Positions 17,301 through 23,109 of a stretch of 29,375 nucleotides of DNA are shown one piece after another (positions within the stretch are counted from its first letter, which is position 1; every line of letters starts with the position of its first letter). Origin of the DNA: an uncultured Muribaculum sp. (GTDB lineage: Bacteria; Bacteroidota; Bacteroidia; Bacteroidales; Muribaculaceae); contig CANPDS010000004.1 of assembly GCA_947573015.1 (NCBI GenBank), positions 1 through 29,375 of the forward strand, in the 5' to 3' direction. Under the pieces are notes generated by a model, which saw nothing but the letters and a program-made list of their open reading frames with translations, did no database searches and was not told the DNA's origin. Made by a program: the position numbers and the translations under genes.

Positions 17301-17540
17301 GGGAGTATACCCTACCGAGCGCACTTCGAGCACGGCTTTCTGGGTATCGACATTTGCAAGTGTGAAATTTCCGTCGAAGTCGGTGGCCGTGGCGATAGAT
17401 GTGCCCTTGACCTGCACGGTAGCTCCGATAACAGGGCCGTCGACATCATTGACTGTACCGGTGACAGTGGCAGTCTGTGCCCATGCTCCGGCCGTATAGG
17501 CCAGAAGCATGAGAAGTGTCAATATTATCTTGTTCTTCAT
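14319..17540 (-). CDS. SusC/RagA-family TonB-dependent outer-membrane transporter
   Basis: Imports oligosaccharides bound by the SusD partner, powered by TonB. The 1073 residues appear complete. Signal peptide 1-21 ends AWA before Gln22. A carboxypeptidase-regulatory-like domain lies at about 24-100 (GTVNDVDGPVIGATVQVKG). A TonB-box-like segment MMDEVVVIGYGTQKR lies at about 101-116. The plug domain runs to about 230 with GRMPGVQV and VLKDAASTAIYGARGANGVVLVTTK. The barrel then extends to the C-terminal aromatic ending YTFGVQLAF. It lies third in the operon, 20 bp after a beta-helix lipoprotein gene, an order differing from the usual susC-first PUL. The imported glycan cannot be named because no degrading enzyme is in view. 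Confidence 0.97.
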   Translation of the reverse strand: MKNKIILTLLMLLAYTAGAWAQTATVTGTVNDVDGPVIGATVQVKGTSIATATDFDGNFTLANVDTQKAVLEVRSVGYTPKEVALKGRTQVDIFIETNTTMMDEVVVIGYGTQKRGNLTGAMASVDAKAIERMPVANVGEAIVGRMPGVQVTTADGSPDAEITVRVRGGGSLTQSNEPLVLIDGFEGSLNDVPATDVEDIQVLKDAASTAIYGARGANGVVLVTTKKANKGKVQISVNAYVKTAELSNKIDVLSPYDFVWANYERIRPKGASAGAGYANNFGQPYEMYIYQGEKGYDWQDIIFGTHPTSWSVDASINGGTDKFKYKLSYMHQDQPSVMPDNGLVQNNANLNLNFKPFKWLGIEYRTRYMDKTLSGRGTEGISLLTALQEQPTNGLQDYTSAPENSEIIDEDTFVEYFHYDPLETNRRYYRRRKSRLINLGGALTWTFKKGLTLRNEFYYEYFRESDRQFNAANSNSNSKTVGPNLTDQLKGRHKWQMTNVLNWNFDLGNNDFQLMAGQEMKSEESNTNKDYVGYLRGSLFGLESDEDVNANIAFANRDLGQLLNHTWTHPSDIRVLSYFGRVNYSYDDRYLATLTLRADGSSKFARGNRWGFFPAAALAWRLSNERFLRNYQWLSNLKLRLSFGMSGNDRIDSDLYIKLYALGDASKASGLPIPGNKYYEFQSKYPVNPHVKWETTITRNIGLDFGMFNGRLDGTVDVYWNTTKDLLLATQIPGDTGFTQMMTNIGQTSNRGVELNLTGYIIENRDFSLSANFNIGFNKGKIDKLSEGEESFYTTAPKVDINDDVFWYRVGQKMGQIYGYVNDGFYTVDDFTFDSNANTYTLKPGVIDCSLLAGNLAPGSPKFKKIAKVDPDDPNANVLTADDRTFIGSTSPKVSGGFGVNATYKGFDLAAFFNFMAGFDVINLNKINMSLMPSSASAYRNLSAEFSGMWHRFDEMGNDMYRNPELMAAYNANATMWNPANMTKSFISTYGVEDGSFLRLQTLTLGYTLPRSILRHVHMTKCRFYVTGYNLFTITNYSGYDPEVNIGQGTSPNIDYNMYPRSRTYTFGVQLAF

Positions 17541-17560
17541 AACAGTGTTTCCTATGGGGG

Positions 17561-19309
17561 TTAGAGGTTAAGGCTCGTGAGGATTTCCTGGAAAGTCTTG
17601 TCAGATTCTGTGGGTTCGGGAGTGAATCCATAAGCCTTCATGGAGTATCCCTTGGCACGTAAGTTACCGGAAGCTGTCACAGTGGCATTTGCGTTGCCAT
17701 TTATCCATGTGCCTACTCCGGAGTTCACGCTACCAACCAGACAGTCGGTAATCGAGACAGTGGCAGTGGTGTTCTGCGGCTCTATCGCACAGAGTGTGAA
17801 ATCGCCGCCCTTGGTATCAAGGAATGTACAGCCACTGAATGTCAGGCTAACGGGTGCGTCGATCAGATTGAGGCCGGTGAGCAGGAATGTCGCTGTACCG
17901 AGATTGCCATGGAACAGACAGTCGGTAAACTCGAAGTTGTAGATCGGGGCAACCTTGGCTGCCGGTATATTGAAGAGTGCTGTACGGCCGGCAACATATG
18001 CGGTCATCTCACAGCCCTTCATCCGGAAGTTTTGCACAACCTGCGTGCCGTTGGTGCCGGTAAGCTGATTCCAGATCACACCCTGACTCCATTTCGACGG
18101 GAAGCGGCAGTTGACAAGGCTGATCTCATTGACGTTGAATTTCGATGAGCTTGTGATATTGAAGAAGCGTGCGGCAAGGCCCTTGAACTCTACATTCTCG
18201 AAATGCACACGGTTGAGATTACCGGAGAGGTTGAACGAGTTGACTGTGATCACAGCCTCGGTCTGTCCGTAACCAGGTGTCTGACCAAGAATGGAGATTG
18301 CCTTAGTAAGGGTGTTGGTTGATGTGCCGCCGATCTTATAGGCTGTGCCGGCCTTGAGGAAGATGCGTATCTCATCCACCGAGGCATCTGCGCTCTGTGC
18401 CTTGATCACATCATCGATCGATTCTCCAGGAGCTACATATGTGTAACCCTCAGGCACACGCACCTCGGTCGACGGGAAGAGCGTAGACTCTGTCCAACGG
18501 TCGGGGCCGAGCACTATATTATAGTTGATGGTCACGAGTTCGTCGGGATTGTTGAGCATGAACTCCACCACTGTAGTGTCGTTGGGGAGCACCTTGATAG
18601 GGTCGGTACCCTCAAGAGTGCGCGACTTCACCACGGCGCCATTCGAGTCGAGGTAGTCGAGACGTACGCCAAGAGCCTGATCGGAACCGATCAACAGTGC
18701 ATTTTCTGTAAAGCCGACACCGCCGGTAGTCTCTTTGGAGCGTGTAAGCTCAATCGGATCGGAGAGCACAGCCTCGGCATTGCCTACATGATAAGCCACA
18801 ACAGGAGTGGTTATGACGGTACGCACGCTTGCATAGCTCTTGTCCGATTTAACATCAGTAGCGCGCAAGCGGAGCAGACCGGTACGAGTCTTGAGTTCCA
18901 GACGCAGCGGATCACCGGAAGTATATGTGATCGGAGCCGAAACGGCGAATGTCTTGTCAGTGGCCGGATCCTGCTCGATCACCTGATCATTGAGCGAGGT
19001 GGGAGGCGTGAGATAAGAGGCCTGATTTGTAGCGAGCACACGGTATTGTCCGTCGTCGAGAGAGAACCGATAGGATGAAGAGAAATTACGGTAATATGTG
19101 CCGTCGGTATGATATATGAATATCGGACGGTTGTTGGGATCGGTCTTGGTATCGGTACCATAGTAGGGGCGCCATGACACTCCGTCGAGCGTCATTTCCA
19201 GATCACGCATTACCGACGATTCGTAGGCCTCCTCTTTGCTGCACGCAGTTATTGTTAATGCAGCGGCGACAGCCAGCATGGCCATGCCGCGGTTGATATA
19301 GCATTTCAT
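17561..19309 (-). CDS. Lipoprotein with N-terminal fimbrillin-like region and C-terminal beta-helix
   Basis: The 582-residue protein has a lipoprotein signal (MKCYINRGMAMLAVAAALTI, TA, then Cys23). Residues about 30-250 form beta-rich domains; the part FAVSAPITYTSGDPLRLELK... and the RTGLLRLRATD segment recall the transthyretin-like modules of FimB/Mfa2 and other fimbrial-type lipoproteins. Residues about 290-560 show a right-handed beta-helix ladder (VHFENVEFKGL, ISLVNCRF, FRMKGCEM, FEFTDCLFHG, LTFSGCTFLD, VSITDCLVGS), as in DUF4957/DUF5123 proteins. A surface-exposed glycan-binding role is inferred from its location between the FimB/Mfa2-like gene (18 bp upstream) and susC (20 bp downstream). 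Family assignments are from pattern only, so the exact domain names are tentative. Confidence 0.72.
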   Translation of the reverse strand: MKCYINRGMAMLAVAAALTITACSKEEAYESSVMRDLEMTLDGVSWRPYYGTDTKTDPNNRPIFIYHTDGTYYRNFSSSYRFSLDDGQYRVLATNQASYLTPPTSLNDQVIEQDPATDKTFAVSAPITYTSGDPLRLELKTRTGLLRLRATDVKSDKSYASVRTVITTPVVAYHVGNAEAVLSDPIELTRSKETTGGVGFTENALLIGSDQALGVRLDYLDSNGAVVKSRTLEGTDPIKVLPNDTTVVEFMLNNPDELVTINYNIVLGPDRWTESTLFPSTEVRVPEGYTYVAPGESIDDVIKAQSADASVDEIRIFLKAGTAYKIGGTSTNTLTKAISILGQTPGYGQTEAVITVNSFNLSGNLNRVHFENVEFKGLAARFFNITSSSKFNVNEISLVNCRFPSKWSQGVIWNQLTGTNGTQVVQNFRMKGCEMTAYVAGRTALFNIPAAKVAPIYNFEFTDCLFHGNLGTATFLLTGLNLIDAPVSLTFSGCTFLDTKGGDFTLCAIEPQNTTATVSITDCLVGSVNSGVGTWINGNANATVTASGNLRAKGYSMKAYGFTPEPTESDKTFQEILTSLNL

Positions 19310-19327
19310 ATCGTTGGGGTCGGTTGA

Positions 19328-20197
19328 TTAAAGGTCGGATATAGATACTGTAAGCGCCGGCATGCCAGAACGGGCCCATGCATCGGCTACATAGTTGATA
19401 TCGGTCACAGGCACCTTCAAGGTGTAGGCTGAGCCTGAGCCATACGGGGTATTCACATCAAGTTCGCTCGCCGATGTGTTCACCACGTTGCCACCCTTGT
19501 AATAGGTCAGATCGAGCGCACCGTTCACATTGGCTGTACGAGTCTCGAATGTATAGAGCGTGGCGCTATACTGTGAGGCTGCATCAGCGCTGAGGGTGAT
19601 ATCGGTAAGCTGCGCCTGAAGTTTGCTCACGAGATAGCTCGACGCCACATTTTTAAAGGTTATGTCCACACGGTCGAAGTCGGTCTGCGATGCCAGAAGA
19701 GCCTGTCCATCCGGAGTGTCGTTCTCCGCCGCTGTGAATGTGATACGCGATACCACGCGGCGTAGCTCAAGCGATACAGATGTCACCGACTTGTCGGTGG
19801 CGAATCGCACCGGACTGGCCAGCCAGACATTGCCATCAGAGGTGTCGAGATGGAGCATAGCGGTCTCACACGCTTCCTTGTCGGTAATCGAGGACGCATT
19901 TGCCACCGCAAACGTCTGATATGTCTCGCCCAACGGGAACTCGTATTCAATTACAGGATTGCTCACATCCACCACTGCTTCCTTGTACAATGTAGTACCA
20001 CGACGCTCCACCTTATAAATAAATACAGTGAAGCGCTCGATTCCTGCCGATGCAAATTCATACGCCGAAGCACGCGACAGCGACATTGACACTGTGGATG
20101 TCTGTCCACCGACGCCGGCATTGCCGCCATCGAGATCAGCCACAGCCTCATCGACGCCTTGTGAGCACCCGGTAAGAATCACGGCAAACCCAAGCAT
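19328..20197 (-). CDS. FimB/Mfa2-like lipoprotein, probably missing its first codons
   Basis: About 289 residues from ATG 20197, or 295 from a GTG at 20215 that follows an in-frame TGA directly. The body resembles Mfa2/FimB-family anchor lipoproteins: FTVFIYKVE, then YEFPLGETYQTFAVAN, SVSLELRRVVSRITFTA, and a C-terminal immunoglobulin-like strand pattern. The lipobox ILTGC is present but the signal is odd: from ATG 20197 only MLGFAVILTG precedes the Cys, with no basic n-region. From the GTG a few more residues (PCRFH) appear that do not look like a native start. The sequence beyond 20215 is antisense to the Y_Y_Y domain of a regulator. I infer the true start was lost at a junction near 20200. 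First gene of the SusCD operon as it now stands; no promoter remains upstream. Confidence 0.7.
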   Translation of the reverse strand: MLGFAVILTGCSQGVDEAVADLDGGNAGVGGQTSTVSMSLSRASAYEFASAGIERFTVFIYKVERRGTTLYKEAVVDVSNPVIEYEFPLGETYQTFAVANASSITDKEACETAMLHLDTSDGNVWLASPVRFATDKSVTSVSLELRRVVSRITFTAAENDTPDGQALLASQTDFDRVDITFKNVASSYLVSKLQAQLTDITLSADAASQYSATLYTFETRTANVNGALDLTYYKGGNVVNTSASELDVNTPYGSGSAYTLKVPVTDINYVADAWARSGMPALTVSISDL

Positions 20198-20230
20198 GTG
20201 GAAACGACAGGGCACTCACAATCGAATTTG
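20170..20230. other. Junction between two 5'-truncated, divergently oriented genes
   Basis: On the minus strand the lipoprotein's recognisable sequence ends at about 20197-20215. On the plus strand the regulator's recognisable sequence (RALTIEFAALDYAD) starts at about 20200-20212, with an in-frame TAA at 20173-20175 and no start codon between. The two gene bodies therefore meet with no promoter region between them. This is best explained by one deletion of a divergent intergenic region plus flanking coding sequence, or by a collapsed assembly. Confidence 0.7.
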
Positions 20231-21060
20231 CCGCCCTCGACTATGCCGACAACGCAAGCCTGCGCTATGCCTACCATCTCGACAACGATTCTGTATGGCA
20301 CCACCTCGGTGGAACAAACAAGATAAAGTTCGATCGACTCACACCGGGACAGCACACACTATATCTCCGCAGCACCAACAGTAACGGCAGCTGGGTAAAC
20401 AATATCAAAGAGCTGAATATCAGCGTCGCTCCGTCATTTTGGGAATCCTGGACCGGACGTGTCGTGATCGTGCTGATCATACTTGCCGTGCTCGCCGCCA
20501 TCGTGGTGTTCTACATCCTGCGCCGCGACAACGCCAGAATGTCTGAGATCAACGAGCAGCAACGACGCACACTTGAGGAGATCACACGAGTGATGCACGA
20601 GCAATCCGTGGCCGCACAGGCTGCGAAAGAGGCCGAGGAAGCTCGGCTCAACAACCAGAGCTCACCTGCTCCCACGGCACCGCCGACCCCTGACTACCGC
20701 CTCGAATCGCCGACCATCGTCGATGAGGATCAGGAGATGATGCAGAGACTGTTGAAGTTCCTCGACACACGCATCGGCGATGAAAACCTCAAGATAGAGG
20801 AGCTGGCCGAGGCTGTCAACATGGGCCGTACCGTATTCTACGGTAAAATAAAGGCACTCGTAGGAATGTCGCCAAGCGATTTCCTGCGCCGTCTGCGTCT
20901 GCAGCGCGCACAGGAACTTATCGCCAACAGCCGCATGAGCTTCTCCCAGATAGCCTTTGCCGTAGGATTCTCCGATCCGAAGTATTTCACCAAATGTTTC
21001 AAGAAAGAAACCGGCATGACCCCTTCGGAATTCCGCTCTAAAGCGCATACATCGGAGTGA
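20200..21060 (+). pseudogene. 5'-truncated PUL sensor/regulator: Y_Y_Y remnant, TM, coiled coil, AraC HTH
   Basis: The frame is open from 20176 but homology starts at about 20200. The piece up to about 20440 (LTIEFAALDYADNASLRYAY ... LTPGQHTLYLRSTNSNG) is a Y_Y_Y domain like those in hybrid two-component PUL sensors. A membrane segment (VVIVLIILAVLAAIVVFYIL) follows at about 20461-20517, then a charged coiled coil to about 20650, and a Pro/Ser/Thr-rich linker. An AraC-type DNA-binding domain fills about 20725-21050 (IEELAEAVNMGRTVFYGKIK, then FSQIAFAVGFSDPKYFTKCF). The propeller sensor half and any start codon are missing. A GTG at 20464 could in principle start a 198-residue membrane-anchored AraC protein. 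No histidine kinase or receiver domain lies between membrane segment and AraC domain, unlike classic hybrid sensors. Confidence 0.8.
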
Positions 21061-21142
21061 TGCACACACGACAACAACCCATTCCAGGCATCTCTACGAC
21101 CGGACGCATTCATCACATAATGAACTGATTTAAACAAGTTCT

Positions 21143-21219
21143 AACGGCGAGGACGCCGCTACCACCATGAAGAGTCTTCAAACGATTCCCCATACAGTGG
21201 CAGCGGCGTCCTCGCCGTT
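21143..21219. repeat. REPIN-like inverted repeat between convergent genes
   Basis: AACGGCGAGGACGCCGCT (21143-21160) and its exact reverse complement (21202-21219) frame a 41-bp spacer, and after one mismatch four more bases pair (CCAC/GTGG). Each arm is internally palindromic (CGGCG-AGGA-CGCCG). It lies between the regulator's 3' end and the metK 3' end. Without a T-run it is not a classic terminator, though it could slow both polymerases. Confidence 0.75.
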
Positions 21220-21258
21220 GATGCATCAAACAAAGAACTCCGGAATTTTAAAGGGTGT

Positions 21259-22545
21259 TTAAAGCCCGAATTCCTTGCGGATATCATCCACGCGGTCAAG
21301 CTTCTCCCATGTAAACAGCTCAACCTCGCGCGTCAGCGACGGATCACATTTGCTGTGCCAGATGGCGGTGATCGGCTTACGGCCCACATGCCCATAGGCG
21401 GCAGTCATCTGATATATCGGATTGCGGAGCTTCAGGCGCTGCTCTATGGCATGCGGACGCATGTCGAATAGCCCGCTTACCTTCGCGGAGATCTCCGCAT
21501 CGCTCAGGCCAACATTCGCCGTACCGCGTGTATTGACATAAAGGCTCACAGGTTGCGCCACCCCAATGGCATAGGCCACCTGCACAAGTGCCTCACGGGC
21601 CACGCCGGCTGCCACAAGGTTTTTAGCTATATGGCGTGCGGCATATGCGGCCGAACGGTCAACCTTCGAGGGGTCCTTGCCGGAGAACGCACCACCGCCA
21701 TGGGCGCCTCGCCCACCATAGGTATCCACCACAATCTTACGTCCGGTCAGACCGGTGTCTCCGTGAGGACCGCCGATCACAAACTTGCCGGTAGGATTCA
21801 CATGCAGTATCAACTCGTTGTCGAAGAGCAGGCGCAACGACTCGGGAAGCTTGGCAATGACGCGTGGAAGAAGTATGTCGCGCACGTCGGTGCGGATCTT
21901 GTCGAGCATCATGGCGTCAGCTTCATCCTGCGAGGCTGCATCCTCAGCCGGAATAAACTCGTCGTGCTGGGTTGAAACCACTATGGTATGGATGCGCACA
22001 GGCAGATTCTGCGAATCATACTCTACAGTCACCTGGCTCTTGGCATCCGGACGAAGATAGGTCATCTCCCGGCCCTCTCGGCGTATCTGCGACAACTCAT
22101 AGAGTAGAATGTGGCTTAGATACAATGGAAGAGGCATATACTCAGGAGTCTCATCAATGGCGAATCCAAACATCATCCCCTGATCGCCGGCTCCCTGCTC
22201 CTCCTTATGCTCGCGCTCAACACCTCGGTTGATATCGGCGCTCTGCTCATGCAATGCCGACAGTATGCCGCATGCATTTCCATCAAAACGAAGTTCGCTA
22301 CGGTCATAACCTATTTCGGTGATTACCTTGCGCGCAACAGCCTGCAGGTCGATATAAGCCTCCGACTTCACCTCTCCGGCGATAATGGTCTGTCCGGTAG
22401 TGACAAGCGTCTCGCATGCCACCTTTGATTCCGGATCCTGAGCAAGAAACTCGTCGAGTATCGCATCGCTGATCTGGTCAGCCACCTTGTCAGGGTGTCC
22501 CTCCGACACCGACTCCGATGTAAAAAGATAATGAGTTGTATCCAT
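21259..22545 (-). CDS. metK: S-adenosylmethionine synthase
   Basis: Makes S-adenosylmethionine from ATP and methionine; cytosolic tetramer. The 428 residues match the longer Bacteroidetes form of the enzyme. Seen: SESVSEGHPDKVADQISDA near 10-28 with the catalytic-type His17, the signature GAGDQGMMFG at about 118-127, the GPHGDTGLTGRKI segment, and the second signature GGGAFSGKDPSKVDRSAAY near 280-298. The ATG at 22545 gives the expected N-terminus MDTTHYLFTSESV. The gene stands alone on the minus strand, divergent from secDF, behind a long leader with alternative hairpins. No known SAM riboswitch class was recognised in that leader. Confidence 0.98.
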   Translation of the reverse strand: MDTTHYLFTSESVSEGHPDKVADQISDAILDEFLAQDPESKVACETLVTTGQTIIAGEVKSEAYIDLQAVARKVITEIGYDRSELRFDGNACGILSALHEQSADINRGVEREHKEEQGAGDQGMMFGFAIDETPEYMPLPLYLSHILLYELSQIRREGREMTYLRPDAKSQVTVEYDSQNLPVRIHTIVVSTQHDEFIPAEDAASQDEADAMMLDKIRTDVRDILLPRVIAKLPESLRLLFDNELILHVNPTGKFVIGGPHGDTGLTGRKIVVDTYGGRGAHGGGAFSGKDPSKVDRSAAYAARHIAKNLVAAGVAREALVQVAYAIGVAQPVSLYVNTRGTANVGLSDAEISAKVSGLFDMRPHAIEQRLKLRNPIYQMTAAYGHVGRKPITAIWHSKCDPSLTREVELFTWEKLDRVDDIRKEFGL

Positions 22546-22623
22546 ATATCGTTGATCTATATAATTTTCAATACTTACTTATTAAGTCTATTGACAAACT
22601 TTTTTTTTAAAACGGCATCCTTT

Positions 22624-22687
22624 CCTCCGCATACCGGACATGGAGATAAAAAAATTCTCCGGCACCGGACCTGATCGCCGGGCGGAG
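22624..22687 (-). promoter_or_regulatory. metK leader with mutually exclusive hairpins (attenuator-like)
   Basis: On the minus strand four short segments occur in order: CTCCG (22687-22683), CGGAGA (22661-22656), TCTCC (22646-22642) and CGGAG (22629-22625). Segments 1 and 2 form a GC-rich hairpin followed by TTTTTTT, a terminator. Segments 2 and 3 can pair instead, as can 3 and 4. This is the layout of a terminator/antiterminator switch, about 80-140 nt before the metK start. No ligand-binding domain is recognised, and a fixed terminator for an upstream short transcript is an alternative. Confidence 0.45.
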
Positions 22688-22865
22688 TAAAAATGCCTTT
22701 ATTTAAAACCTTTGTCCAGATATATTTGCAGCTTACTGCATGGGCAAGCGGTTTTAGCATTTTTTACGGTGGTTGCAAGCAGCCAAATTTGTCCACCCGG
22801 ACAATCCCATCCATAGAACGAGCCGGCATAAACTGGACTGACGCCCCGGAGTGGAAATTGTGGCG

Positions 22866-22873
22866 CAAAGTTA
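22866..22873 (-). promoter_or_regulatory. Putative metK -7 promoter element
   Basis: TAACTTTG on the minus strand fits TAnnTTTG; CTTG lies 22 nt upstream (22899-22896). It would give a leader of about 310 nt. The rest of the 564-bp metK-secDF gap (22546-23109) contains the leader hairpins, a small TGCA palindrome near 22727-22741, and the secDF promoter. I see no convincing gene in it. Confidence 0.5.
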
Positions 22874-22989
22874 CGGCTTTTATTCGTAATTCATGCAAGG
22901 ATACGGCTCAAACTTATGTTAATTTTACATGCGCTCCACTACACATTTCACCCCATTTATGCTTACAAACATATTTTAAAATGGCTATC

Positions 22990-23022
22990 TTTCTGAATTA
23001 TGAGAAAAAAACGCTATATTTG
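22990..23022 (+). promoter_or_regulatory. secDF promoter
   Basis: TATATTTG (23015-23022) is a full -7 match and TTTC (22990-22993) lies 21 nt upstream at the -33 position. Transcription would start near 23028, leaving an AT-rich, apparently unstructured leader of about 80 nt before the ATG at 23110. Confidence 0.7.
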
Positions 23023-23109
23023 CACGCTGAAAAATAGTCTTAAATCTCCCCTCAAAACAACAGCGACAAACAATTTAACCATTTTAATTTATATCATCTT
23101 AACCAACAC

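Noticed and set aside
15834..17564. A 576-codon open frame on the plus strand opposite susC
   Set aside because: It is fully antisense to a certain SusC gene, its product has no recognisable domain and no gene-like neighbours; it results from codon bias on the other strand.
22656..22680. A TCAGGTCCGG string on the minus strand resembling part of bacterial SRP RNA
   Set aside because: The rest of the conserved SRP apex (GGAAGGAAGCAGC) does not follow; chance match within a GC-rich hairpin.
22575..22760. A 61-codon minus-strand open frame before metK with a CPVCGG stretch
   Set aside because: It overlaps the leader hairpins and a T-run/A-run, has no start context, and the cysteine pattern appears only once; more likely untranslated leader.
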